Below, piece by piece: positions 1-6,742 of a stretch of DNA of 8,140 nt (the first letter of the stretch is position 1; each line of letters opens with the position of its first letter). Under the pieces are notes generated by a model. That model made no database searches. It saw only the letters and a program-made list of their open reading frames with translations, and was not told the origin of the DNA. The stretch is from an uncultured Clostridia bacterium (GTDB lineage: Bacteria > Bacillota > Clostridia > Oscillospirales > CAG-272). Made by a program: the position numbers and the translations under genes. The stretch covers positions 1 through 8,140 of the forward strand of contig CAMZFG010000031.1 of NCBI GenBank assembly GCA_947306035.1. Reading direction: 5' to 3'.

Positions 1-951
1 GCGCTCGTCTCGTTCGTTTACGATCACTATCGCCGCCGCGACGATCTGCCGCCGCGCGTGTTGCTTTCGTTTGCGCTTGAAGAAGAGGACAAGGCCGTTC
101 TCGCCGCTTCGCTCGCCGCGCAGGCGGGGCATCGCGTAGAGATACACACCCCGGAACGGGGCGAGTTACGCACGCTTTGCGAACTGGCCGCTGCCAACGC
201 GAAAGAGAAGATCGAAAAAGAGAGGATCGCCAACGAGGAGGCCGACGACACGCTCGTGCGCCTCGGCGCGCTGCTGCGGCTTGAAACGGTGCCGGACCGC
301 ATCGAGAGTTACGATATATCCAACATCGGCAAAGAGCACAAGACCTGCGGTATGATCGTGCTCAAGGGCGGAAAGTTTGAAAAAGGGGACTATCGCCTGT
401 TCCACATCCGCGGCGTGGCGGGCACCGACGACTATGCCTCAATGCGTGAGGCGCTGGCAAGGCGCTTCGATCATCTGGCCGATCAAACGGGCTCGTTTGC
501 CGAACTGCCCGACCTGATCCTGCTCGACGGCGGCCGCACGCACGTGGCGACTATACGCGCCCTTGCCGCAGAACGGGGCATAACGGTACCGATTTTCGGC
601 ATGGTCAAGGATGATTTTCACAAAACGCGGGCGCTGTGCTCCGACGTCGAGGAGATCTCCGTTGCAAAGGACAAGGCCATTTACACCTTGCTCTACCGCA
701 TCCAGGAAGAAGTGCATCGCTTTTCCATTCGCCGCATGAGCGAGGCGAAAGGCCGGACCCTGCGCCGCTCTTCTCTTGAAGATATCCCGGGCGTGGGTCA
801 GGCCAAAGCCAAAGCGATCTTAGCATATTTCGGCGGCCTTTCCAAAGTCAAAAGCGCCGATGCCGCCGCGCTGGCAAAAGCCCCCGGCGTCGGCAAAGCG
901 CTGGCGGAAACGATCTTTCGCCATTTTCACAAAGAGGAGGCGGAGCCATGA
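1..951 (+). CDS. uvrC: UvrABC excinuclease subunit C, 3' part (5' end outside window)
   Basis: UvrC makes both incisions around a DNA lesion in nucleotide excision repair, after UvrA and UvrB have loaded at the damage. The window holds the last 316 codons, open from base 1, so the GIY-YIG nuclease domain and probably the UVR (UvrB-binding) motif lie upstream. What remains is the RNase H-like endonuclease domain for the 5' cut and the C-terminal helix-hairpin-helix pair. Visible catalytic-type residues, in codons counted from base 1, are Asp105 (YDISN), Asp144 (TDDYASM), Asp176 (LLDGG) and His239 (VHRFS). Their order and local sequence match the Asp-Asp-Asp-His set known from E. coli UvrC, and the first two are 39 residues apart as in E. 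coli. Codons about 258-312 carry two HhH units, each with a PGVG hairpin. The stop overlaps the start of rsmD, so the two are translationally coupled. The identification is very secure. Confidence 0.97.
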   Translation, partial: ALVSFVYDHYRRRDDLPPRVLLSFALEEEDKAVLAASLAAQAGHRVEIHTPERGELRTLCELAAANAKEKIEKERIANEEADDTLVRLGALLRLETVPDRIESYDISNIGKEHKTCGMIVLKGGKFEKGDYRLFHIRGVAGTDDYASMREALARRFDHLADQTGSFAELPDLILLDGGRTHVATIRALAAERGITVPIFGMVKDDFHKTRALCSDVEEISVAKDKAIYTLLYRIQEEVHRFSIRRMSEAKGRTLRRSSLEDIPGVGQAKAKAILAYFGGLSKVKSADAAALAKAPGVGKALAETIFRHFHKEEAEP

Positions 952-1514
952 TGCGCATCATCACGGGCAGCGCGCGCGGCACGCGCCTGAAGACCCTGCC
1001 CGGCGTCAACACCCGCCCCACGGCGGAACGGGTCAAAGAAGCCGTTTTTTCCATGCTGGGCGACAGCGTTCGGGCGGCGCGCGTGCTGGATCTGTTCGGC
1101 GGTTCCGGTCAGATGGGGCTTGAGGCGCTCAGCCGCGGCGCCGCGCACGCCGTTTTCGTGGATCAAAGCCGAGAGGCGGCGGCCGTCATGGCTGAAAACG
1201 CGCGGCGCACGCACCTGTCCGATCAAGCCGAGATACGCGTAGGCGACGCGCTGACCTATCTGAAAACGGCCCCCGCCGCGCCCTTCGATCTGGTCTTTCT
1301 CGACCCGCCCTACGCCGCGGGTCTTTTGCCGGGCTGCCTTTCGCTGCTCACGGAGCGCGGCCTGCTCGCCGAGGGCGCCGTGCTGGTCTGCGAGGCGGGG
1401 AACGCCGCCGATTTCTTCGGTGACGCCGCCGATCTGCCCGCTCGTTTCACCGTTCTGCGCGACAATCGGTACGGCGCGGCATACGTGCGTCTGCTGACGC
1501 CGAAACAAGATTGA
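948..1514 (+). CDS. rsmD: 16S rRNA (guanine(966)-N(2))-methyltransferase RsmD (YlbH)
   Basis: RsmD transfers a methyl group from S-adenosylmethionine to N2 of G966 (E. coli numbering) of 16S rRNA during 30S subunit assembly in the cytosol. The 188-residue product is close to the family's usual 180-200. Residues 2-38 have the family N-terminus (RIITGSARG, then TRPTAERVKEAVFSML). SAM motif I is VLDLFGGSG at 46-54, followed by GLEALSRGA. The N-methyltransferase motif IV is DPPY at 119-122, preceded by DLVFL. The start overlaps the uvrC stop in an ATGA tetrad, and AGGAGG at 935-940 lies 7 bases before ATG 948. A second in-frame ATG follows directly at 951, so initiation could use either. The residue after GGSG is Gln, where relatives usually have a small or hydrophobic residue, which is a minor oddity. 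In B. subtilis the orthologue ylbH also precedes coaD. Confidence 0.95.
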   Translation: MMRIITGSARGTRLKTLPGVNTRPTAERVKEAVFSMLGDSVRAARVLDLFGGSGQMGLEALSRGAAHAVFVDQSREAAAVMAENARRTHLSDQAEIRVGDALTYLKTAPAAPFDLVFLDPPYAAGLLPGCLSLLTERGLLAEGAVLVCEAGNAADFFGDAADLPARFTVLRDNRYGAAYVRLLTPKQD

Positions 1515-1567
1515 AAACAAGAATTTTCGACCCCGTTACGGGGGATATTGTGAAAGGAGGCAAAACT

Positions 1568-2047
1568 GTGTCCGTTGCCGTGCTGCCGGGCAGTTACGAC
1601 CCGATGACCACAGGACACCTCGCTTTGGTGCGCCGCGCGCTGGCGCGTTACGACCGGGTCGTGGTGGCCGTGATGAACAACGATCGAAAAGTTTACCGTT
1701 TTACCATGGACGAGCGCGTGCATATCGCCGCGCTGACGCTGGCGGGGCTCGATCGCGTGACGCTGGTGCACAGCGAAGGACTGCTCGTCGATCTCTTTGA
1801 CGAAGTCGGCGGCACCGTGATCGTCAAGGGCGTGCGCGACGAGCGCGACCGCGTTTACGAAGAGGAAATGGCCGCCTGGAATATCGCGCACAACCCGCGC
1901 GCCAAGACCGTTCTGATGCAGGCAGACGACGCGGTCAGCCGCATATCTTCCACGACGGTGCGTGAAATGCTGCGGCAAAAACAAGCGCCCGTCGGGCTCG
2001 TCGTGCCGGCGGTGCTGGAATATTTCAAAGAACGCGGCTTTTGCTGA
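1568..2047 (+). CDS. coaD: Phosphopantetheine adenylyltransferase (PPAT)
   Basis: CoaD transfers AMP from ATP to 4'-phosphopantetheine, giving dephospho-CoA, the penultimate step of CoA synthesis in the cytosol. I place the start at GTG 1568. It has AGGAGG at 1555-1560 with a 7-base gap, and it begins the protein right at the first strand as in the family. This gives 159 residues, the usual PPAT length. An open frame continues upstream to a TTG at 1511, but those codons look unlike the family. The nucleotidyltransferase signature PGSYDPMTTGH is at residues 7-17, with the TxGH motif at 14-17. Lys41 aligns with E. coli Lys42. KGVR is at 87-90, so Lys replaces the first Arg of the E. coli RGLR, a variant I recall from other clostridia. 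The ISST motif is at 126-129. It lies 53 bases after rsmD and 14 before the next gene, consistent with one operon. Confidence 0.96.
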   Translation: MSVAVLPGSYDPMTTGHLALVRRALARYDRVVVAVMNNDRKVYRFTMDERVHIAALTLAGLDRVTLVHSEGLLVDLFDEVGGTVIVKGVRDERDRVYEEEMAAWNIAHNPRAKTVLMQADDAVSRISSTTVREMLRQKQAPVGLVVPAVLEYFKERGFC

Positions 2048-2061
2048 ACGGGGAAAAGAGT

Positions 2062-2595
2062 ATGTCGGAATTCAAAAAATATTACCTTTTGCGCGTGGCC
2101 GTTTCCGCCGCCTTCGGCGTACTGCTCGGCGTGCTGTTTCTTGTGTTGAGGCCGTATGCCGGCGATATCGTCGACGTGCTGATCATCGCGCTCGGCCTTG
2201 TCACGGTGCTTCTCAATCTTCTGCCGCTGTGGTTTTCTCTGCGGCACATCCGGGTGCGCGGCGAGTGGGTCTATCTGCTCCTGTCGCTGGCGGGCATTCT
2301 GCTCGGCGTGGCGCTGATGCTGCTGCGTGAAAAGCCGCTGCTGCTGGCCGCGGGTATCTTTTCGGTCATTCTGCCGGTCCTGCGCGTACTGCTCGCGCAC
2401 ATCAAAAAAGAGCAGTTCCGTCGGGAACTGCCCCGCGTGTTGGCGGGCCTTGTCATGATCGTCATTTACGTCACGCGCACCGAGGAACTGGCCTTTCTCA
2501 TCACCGCCGTCGCGTGTTTTTCCTTGTCGGCGCTCTATTTGCTCGTGCGCCTGCTGTGGTTGAGATACGTGCTTTCAAAAAGCAACGAAAAATAA
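2062..2595 (+). CDS. Six-helix membrane protein, DUF308/HdeD-like
   Basis: No certain family can be assigned. The 177-residue product is very hydrophobic, with six likely membrane helices at about residues 10-29, 36-58, 70-88, 92-112, 124-137 and 142-165. They form three hairpin pairs joined by short loops rich in Arg and Lys. That layout and length resemble the DUF308/HdeD group of small membrane proteins, some linked to acid stress, but I see no diagnostic motif. There is no signal peptide beyond the first helix, and the C-terminus (LSKSNEK) is charged and probably cytosolic. ATG 2062 is chosen because it starts just before the first helix and follows a weak purine-rich box (GGGGAAAAGAG, 2050-2060). 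An upstream in-frame TTG at 2041 would overlap the coaD stop and has no better site. It is the last gene of the uvrC-rsmD-coaD string and is followed at once by a terminator. In B. subtilis this position after coaD is held by ylbJ, which is a different family. Confidence 0.7.
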   Translation: MSEFKKYYLLRVAVSAAFGVLLGVLFLVLRPYAGDIVDVLIIALGLVTVLLNLLPLWFSLRHIRVRGEWVYLLLSLAGILLGVALMLLREKPLLLAAGIFSVILPVLRVLLAHIKKEQFRRELPRVLAGLVMIVIYVTRTEELAFLITAVACFSLSALYLLVRLLWLRYVLSKSNEK

Positions 2596-2597
2596 CG

Positions 2598-2627
2598 AAA
2601 AACAGCCCCGTTCGGGGCTGTTTTTTT
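2598..2627. terminator. Bidirectional intrinsic terminator between the membrane-protein gene and nnrD
   Basis: CAGCCCC (2603-2609) pairs with GGGGCTG (2614-2620) around the loop GTTC. Five A (2598-2602) precede the stem and seven T (2621-2627) follow it, so the hairpin has a U-tract on both strands. It closes the + strand string 3 bases after its stop. On the - strand it begins immediately after the nnrD stop codon (2627-2629), whose last base lies in the T-run. One element therefore serves two convergent transcripts. Confidence 0.93.
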
Positions 2628-3493
2628 CAGGGCAGTACGGTGCAAAGGCCGTCGATGATGTCGCTCGCGATCATGCCGTTTTCGCCGCGCGTCTCTTTGG
2701 CGGCGTCACCCGCCAGCGCGTGGGCCAGCACGGCGCACCGCGCCGCGTCGTAAGCGTTCATGCCGCGCGCCAGAAAAGCCGCCGTGATGCCGGCCAGCAC
2801 GTCGCCGCTGCCGGCGGTGGCCATGCCGCTGTTGCCGAAGACGTTGCGCGTCGCGCTTTTGCCGTCCGTGACGACGGTCTTGTCGCTTTTCAGCACCGTC
2901 ACGGCGCCCGTTTTTTCGGCCAAAGCCGCGGCGTAGGTCAGCGGGTCGCTTTTCAGCTCCGCAATGGAGAGGCCCGTCAGGCGGCTCATCTCACCCATGT
3001 GCGGCGTCAGCACGACCGGCGCGGGATAGCGGCGCAGCAGGTCGAAAAGCGGCTTTTCACTTGCCAGAACGTTCAGCCCGTCCGCGTCGAGCACCAGCGG
3101 TCTGCCGCACCCGGTCAGCACGGCAAAAAGCAGTTTTTTCGTTACCTCACCCTGCGATAAGCCCATGCCGAACGCCACCGCGTCCGCGCGGGCGAGCGCG
3201 TCCGGCAGCCCTTTCGTCGGCTCTTCCCGCGTGTAGCAGGTCAGGAGCGCCTCGGGCAGCTGCGTCTGATAGATCACGCGATTTTCCAAAGGGCAACAGA
3301 TCTCGCAAAGCCCGCACCCGGCGCGCAGCGCCGCTTTGGCCGAAAGGTATCCGGCGCCGCTCATGCAGAGCGACCCGCCCACGATCAGCACGCGCCCGAA
3401 CGTGCCCTTGTGCCCGTTTTGCGGGCGCGGCGGCAGGAGCGAGAGATCGTCTCTCGTCAATTCCGTCAGGGGCAGCGCATCGTTTTTTGCCAC
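2627..3493 (-). CDS. nnrD: ADP-dependent (S)-NAD(P)H-hydrate dehydratase
   Basis: NnrD dehydrates the damaged (S)-hydrate form of NADH or NADPH back to the working cofactor, using ADP in bacteria. It is a ribokinase-like metabolite-repair enzyme of the cytosol. From GTG 3493 the product has 288 residues, the length of the stand-alone enzyme (YxkO type). The YjeF-N epimerase domain found fused in many bacteria is absent. Visible family motifs are HKGTFG (28-33) followed by RVLIVGGS, LDADGLN in the middle, LTPHMGEMSRL, LKSDKTVV, and near the C-terminus NSGMATAGSGDVLAG with the expected catalytic Asp at about 231. The start is set by AGAAGG (3501-3506) with a 7-base gap. The frame continues upstream, but through promoter sequence. 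Its stop lies at the shared terminator. It appears to be transcribed alone, with no epimerase gene in the window. Confidence 0.93.
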   Translation of the reverse strand: MAKNDALPLTELTRDDLSLLPPRPQNGHKGTFGRVLIVGGSLCMSGAGYLSAKAALRAGCGLCEICCPLENRVIYQTQLPEALLTCYTREEPTKGLPDALARADAVAFGMGLSQGEVTKKLLFAVLTGCGRPLVLDADGLNVLASEKPLFDLLRRYPAPVVLTPHMGEMSRLTGLSIAELKSDPLTYAAALAEKTGAVTVLKSDKTVVTDGKSATRNVFGNSGMATAGSGDVLAGITAAFLARGMNAYDAARCAVLAHALAGDAAKETRGENGMIASDIIDGLCTVLP

Positions 3494-3515
3494 GCGATCA
3501 CCTTCTTTCGCTTCT

Positions 3516-3544
3516 ACTATAGCACGACCGCGCGAAAATAGCAA
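3516..3544 (-). promoter_or_regulatory. Sigma-A promoter of nnrD
   Basis: On the - strand TTGCTA (3539-3544, 4 of 6 matches to the -35 consensus) is followed by a 17-base spacer and TATAGT (3516-3521, 5 of 6 matches to the -10 consensus). Transcription would begin near 3509, leaving a leader of only about 16 bases before GTG 3493, which still includes the ribosome-binding site. Confidence 0.7.
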
Positions 3545-3587
3545 GCAAAACGTGAAAATAAGACGCAAAGCGGCAAAAGAAATAGCG

Positions 3588-3616
3588 TGGAACGCCCTGC
3601 GGCGTTATGATACAAT
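3588..3616 (+). promoter_or_regulatory. Extended -10 promoter of the rhamnosidase gene
   Basis: TACAAT at 3611-3616 (5 of 6 matches) is preceded by TG at 3608-3609, giving the extended -10 form TGaTACAAT. The best -35 candidate at 17 bases is TGGAAC (3588-3593), which is poor, as expected for an extended -10 promoter. The stretch upstream (3541-3585) is rich in short A-runs and could act as an UP element. It is divergent from the nnrD promoter, with about 43 bases between the two -35 regions. Confidence 0.6.
3591..3606. repeat. Inverted repeat AACGCC-CTGC-GGCGTT, possible operator
   Basis: Perfect 6-bp arms around a 4-base centre lie in the spacer between the -35 and -10 regions of the rhamnosidase promoter. 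A repressor bound here would block RNA polymerase, so a sugar-responsive operator is a reasonable guess. The site is short for a chance-free call in GC-rich DNA, and no regulator gene is present in the window. Confidence 0.4.
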
Positions 3617-3656
3617 GAACGTAGGACCGATCGAGATCGAAAAACGGGAGGGTACC

Positions 3657-6134
3657 ATGAAACAGGCAGTATTCATCACCAATCCGGCCGCGCAGGTGCA
3701 GGCGACCAAAAATCCCTGGACGAACGACCGCGTTTTCAACCATTACGGCATCACATTGGAGCCGGGCGAAGGCCTGCCGCTGTTCCGCCGTGATTTTTCG
3801 CTGCCCGCCGGCACGGTCAAAACGGTGCTGCGTGCCACGGCGCTCGGCGTTTTCGAGATGTATCTCAACGGTCGGCGCGTCGGCGACGAAGAGATGAAGC
3901 CCGGCTGGACCGATTACCATTGCCGCGTGTTCGAGTTTGCATACGACGTGACCGACGCGACGCGGGCGCAAAACACCCTGATCGCCGCGGTGGCGACCGG
4001 CTGGTGGAGCGGCCGCATCTCCTTCGGCACCTACGGGTTTCTGCCCGTTTCCTTTGCCGCCGAGATCGAGTGCTATGACGAAAACGGCAGGTCGCTCTCT
4101 CTTGTCGCCACCGACGAAACGTGGCAGACCGCCGTCGGCGGACAGGTGCGCTTTGCCGACATCTGGGACGGCGAATACATCGACGCGACGAGGCCCTCTG
4201 CCTTTGCGGCGCCCGCCTCTTACGCCTGGGCGCCCGCCGCGCCCGTGACCTACGACGTGCCCGCCGTGGTGCCCCACGTGGGCGAGCCCGTGCGGCATCG
4301 CCCGCAGTTCGACCGTCGCCCCGTCAGCGCCGTGCTGTGGCGCGATACGGAGGATAACGGTACCGATTTCGGCCGCATCAAGCCCCTTTCCCGCCGCTTC
4401 GGCACGGGGTGCGAGACAGGCAAACTGGCCGTCGGCGACAAACTGATCCTTGACCTCGGGCAGGAAATGGTGGGGCGTCCCCGCCTTGTCCTGCGCGCCC
4501 CGCGCGGCACGCGCGTGGAGATCTTCTGCGCCGAACTGCTCAACGACAGCGGCAAAAAGGACCGCGGCAACGACGGCCCCGATGGCAGCATGTATATCGC
4601 CAACTACCGCACCGCCCGTGCCCGCACCGTCTACCTCGCCGGCGGCGAGGGCGAGGAGATCTGCGAAGCGCGGTACGTGTTTTTCGGTTTCCGCTATTTT
4701 GAGATCCGCGCCGACCGCGACGTTGAGATCGTGTCGCTGACGGGCGTTTGCCTCGGCTCCGATATCCGCGAAACGGGGTATATCGAGACCGACAACGCCG
4801 AGATCGACTGCCTTTTTGAGAACATTCTGTGGGGTCAGCGCTCCAACTATCTCTCGGTGCCCACCGACTGCCCGCAGCGCGACGAGCGGCTCGGCTGGAC
4901 GGGCGACACCCAGGCCTTTTGCGGTGCCGCCACGTATAACGCCGATGCCGACGGCTTTTTGCGCAAGTGGCTCGGCGACGCGCGCGACGGGCAAAATCAC
5001 GCCCCCGGCTACTGGGACGTCATTCCCGTCGTGGCGACCCTGCGCCCGGACAAGATCGGCGGCGCCGCCGGTTGGGGCGACGCGGGCGTCATCGTGCCGT
5101 ACGTGCTTTACCTCAAATACAACGACGTCGGGGTCATCCGCGAGCACTACGCCTCTATGGAAGCGTATATGGAATACCTCGCCGGCATGGGCCTGCACGG
5201 CCCCGTCGAGCGCTACGGCGACTGGCTGTGCTACGAGGATACGCCCACGCCTTACATTTCGCTTTGTTACTACGCCAACGACGCCGCGCTGATGCAGAAA
5301 TACGCCCGCATTCTCAAAAAGAAAGACCGCGAGGCGCACTATGCCGCCCTGTTTGAAGAGATCAAGCGGGAGTTTCACCGGCTGTACGTCGAAGACGGCC
5401 GCCTGAACGTCACCTCGCAGAGCGCCTACCTGTTCGCGCTGCATTTCGATCTGCTTGCCGGAGAGGAGCGCCCCGCCGCCGTGGCCGCGCTGGCCGAAAA
5501 GATCAGGCAAAACGGCTATCGGCTCTCCACGGGTTTTCTCGGCACCAGCGTGCTGTGCCAAACGCTCTCCGAGGTGGGGCTCGACGGGCTTTGCTACTCG
5601 CTTTTGCTGCAAACCGAAGATCCTTCCTGGCTCTACAGCGTGCGGCAAGGAGCCACCACGGTCTGGGAGCGCTGGAACTCCTACACCAAAGCAAAGGGCT
5701 TCGGCGACGTGGGCATGAACTCCTTTAACCACTACGCCTACGGCGCGGTGGCCGAATGGATGTACGGCTCCATGGCCGGCATTCGCCCCGATCCCGACAA
5801 CCCCGGCTTTACCAAGTTCATTCTCGCGCCGCGCCCCGACCTGCGCACGCCCGACGAGGTGCCGGCGGGGCAGAGCAGGATCACCCGCGTGCGCGCCCGG
5901 TTCGACGCCCGCACGGGCCGCATCGAGAGCGCGTGGGGCTTTGAAAACGGCCTGTTTACCTACCGCTTCACCATTCCGGAGGGCACCTCGGCGCGGGTCG
6001 AGTTCCCGCTGTGCAACGGCCGGGAGACCGTGGTACTGAACGGCCTGCCCGCGGCGGTCGGGGAACTCGGCGGACACGTGGAGAACGGGCGCGCCGTCTT
6101 TTGCCTCGGCGCGGGCGAATACGTTTTGCAGTAA
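3657..6134 (+). CDS. Alpha-L-rhamnosidase, glycoside hydrolase family 78
   Basis: GH78 enzymes remove terminal alpha-L-rhamnose by an inverting mechanism from plant glycosides, pectin side chains or other polysaccharides. ATG 3657 with GGGAGG (3646-3651) gives 825 residues. An in-frame ATG at 3615 overlaps the -10 box, so it is unlikely. The N-terminal third has the beta-sandwich features of the family (FEMYLNGRRVGD, then KPGWTDY). The catalytic (alpha/alpha)6 domain begins near residue 390. In TDCPQRDERLGWTGD, Asp404, Glu410, Trp414 and Asp417 have the spacing of Asp630, Glu636, Trp640 and Asp643 of Streptomyces avermitilis SaRha78A, so Glu410 is the likely general acid. Glu671 in VWERW fits the general base (Glu895) and His692 in NHYA fits His916, with the same 21-residue gap. 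A C-terminal beta domain follows. There is no signal peptide, so it probably acts on imported glycosides in the cytosol. It stands alone, with no transporter or regulator beside it. Confidence 0.95.
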   Translation: MKQAVFITNPAAQVQATKNPWTNDRVFNHYGITLEPGEGLPLFRRDFSLPAGTVKTVLRATALGVFEMYLNGRRVGDEEMKPGWTDYHCRVFEFAYDVTDATRAQNTLIAAVATGWWSGRISFGTYGFLPVSFAAEIECYDENGRSLSLVATDETWQTAVGGQVRFADIWDGEYIDATRPSAFAAPASYAWAPAAPVTYDVPAVVPHVGEPVRHRPQFDRRPVSAVLWRDTEDNGTDFGRIKPLSRRFGTGCETGKLAVGDKLILDLGQEMVGRPRLVLRAPRGTRVEIFCAELLNDSGKKDRGNDGPDGSMYIANYRTARARTVYLAGGEGEEICEARYVFFGFRYFEIRADRDVEIVSLTGVCLGSDIRETGYIETDNAEIDCLFENILWGQRSNYLSVPTDCPQRDERLGWTGDTQAFCGAATYNADADGFLRKWLGDARDGQNHAPGYWDVIPVVATLRPDKIGGAAGWGDAGVIVPYVLYLKYNDVGVIREHYASMEAYMEYLAGMGLHGPVERYGDWLCYEDTPTPYISLCYYANDAALMQKYARILKKKDREAHYAALFEEIKREFHRLYVEDGRLNVTSQSAYLFALHFDLLAGEERPAAVAALAEKIRQNGYRLSTGFLGTSVLCQTLSEVGLDGLCYSLLLQTEDPSWLYSVRQGATTVWERWNSYTKAKGFGDVGMNSFNHYAYGAVAEWMYGSMAGIRPDPDNPGFTKFILAPRPDLRTPDEVPAGQSRITRVRARFDARTGRIESAWGFENGLFTYRFTIPEGTSARVEFPLCNGRETVVLNGLPAAVGELGGHVENGRAVFCLGAGEYVLQ

Positions 6135-6149
6135 GTGAGCAAAAAATGT

Positions 6150-6179
6150 GCCGCGACCCTTGACAAGCAGGGTCGCGGC
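6150..6179. repeat. 10-bp perfect inverted repeat enclosing the -35 box of the ylbN promoter
   Basis: GCCGCGACCC (6150-6159) pairs with GGGTCGCGGC (6170-6179) around a 10-base loop that contains the whole TTGACA. On the + strand no T-run follows, so it is a poor terminator for the rhamnosidase gene, although it starts only 15 bases after that stop. On the - strand the stem is followed three bases later by six T. It may be an operator, a weak terminator of the upstream gene, or both. Confidence 0.6.
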
Positions 6180-6188
6180 CGCTATAAT
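6160..6188 (+). promoter_or_regulatory. Consensus sigma-A promoter for ylbN-rpmF
   Basis: TTGACA (6160-6165), a 17-base spacer and TATAAT (6183-6188) match the consensus in all 12 positions. The start point would be near 6195, giving a leader of about 26 bases. It marks the start of a new transcription unit after the rhamnosidase gene. Confidence 0.9.
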
Positions 6189-6220
6189 AATGCTGTTTGA
6201 GAAAAAGAGGGGGTGACGGC

Positions 6221-6736
6221 ATGGTACTGGACGTGCGTCCCGTTCTGCGCGGCGCGCCGCGCATGGAGATCGAATTTGATCTGACGCCGGAGCCGGTCGC
6301 CGACGTCACGTTTCCGGAAAACGCCCACGTGACGGGCGTGCTGACCGACGACGCGGGCTATATGCGCCTGTCGCTGACGGCGACCCTGCCGTATCGCGGC
6401 GAATGCGCGCGGTGCCTCTCGCCCGTACAGGGTGTGTTCACGCTGGAATTCGAGCGCACCGTGGCGGCCGAGGGCAGCATGACCGAAGAGCGGCTTGCCG
6501 AAATGGACGACGCCTACGTTATGATCCGCGGCGGGCAGCTCGACGTCGATCAACTGCTGCGCGAAGAATTGCTCATGTGCTTTCCCATGCGCCTGTTGTG
6601 CCGCGAAGACTGCAAAGGCCTTTGCCCGGTGTGCGGCAAGCCCCTGAACGAGGGCGATTGCGGCTGTTCTCAAAAAGAAATCGACCCGCGGCTGGCAGTT
6701 TTGAAAAAATGGGTTGACAAATCGGAAAAAGAGTAG
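6221..6736 (+). CDS. ylbN: DUF177 (YceD/YlbN) family protein, partner gene of rpmF
   Basis: DUF177 proteins are almost always encoded directly before rpmF. In plants and E. coli members have been tied to 23S rRNA accumulation or processing, but the biochemical role is not settled. The 171-residue product starts at ATG 6221, with AGGGGG (6208-6213) 7 bases before. An open frame extends back to a TTG at 6197 but has no better site. Residues 1-80 are a beta-rich part ending with the ECARCLSP knuckle (Cys62, Cys65). Residues 127-149 form a cysteine cluster (Cys127, 131, 135, 138, 147, 149) around GLCPVCGKPLNEGDCGC, likely to bind a metal ion. DPRLAVLKKW at 156-165 is the typical C-terminal motif. 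The protein is presumably cytosolic. Its last codons contain the -35 box of the rpmF promoter. The B. subtilis orthologue is ylbN, also next to rpmF. Confidence 0.93.
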   Translation: MVLDVRPVLRGAPRMEIEFDLTPEPVADVTFPENAHVTGVLTDDAGYMRLSLTATLPYRGECARCLSPVQGVFTLEFERTVAAEGSMTEERLAEMDDAYVMIRGGQLDVDQLLREELLMCFPMRLLCREDCKGLCPVCGKPLNEGDCGCSQKEIDPRLAVLKKWVDKSEKE

Positions 6737-6742
6737 TATAAT
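6714..6742 (+). promoter_or_regulatory. Consensus sigma-A promoter for rpmF inside the ylbN 3' end
   Basis: TTGACA (6714-6719), a 17-base spacer and TATAAT (6737-6742) match the consensus in all positions. The -35 box and spacer are the last coding bases and stop codon of ylbN, and the -10 box starts at the base after the stop. A start near 6749 would give a leader of about 36 bases. This would allow L32 to be made at a higher level than the DUF177 protein. Confidence 0.85.

Noticed and set aside
1531..1543. Small hairpin CCCCG-TTA-CGGGG between rsmD and coaD
   Set aside because: It was considered as a terminator or attenuator. The stem is only 5 bp, no T-run follows, and the coaD ribosome-binding site comes shortly after, so it is probably incidental.
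1511..1567. TTG 1511 or GTG 1550 as the coaD start
   Set aside because: Family alignment begins at about GTG 1568, which has a well-spaced AGGAGG. The upstream codons have no such site and add residues unlike PPAT.
927..1984. Two - strand open frames of about 200 codons opposite rsmD and coaD
   Set aside because: They are shadows of the GC-rich sense genes, without ribosome-binding sites and with low-complexity translations.
3615..3656. ATG 3615 as the rhamnosidase start
   Set aside because: It overlaps the last base of the -10 box, so the transcript would begin downstream of it.
3498..6077. An open frame of 859 codons on the - strand, opposite the rhamnosidase gene
   Set aside because: It is the mirror of a GC-rich coding frame, where stop codons are rare on the opposite strand. 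Its translation has no recognisable domain, is rich in Gly, Ala, Val and Arg, and runs through the divergent promoter region.
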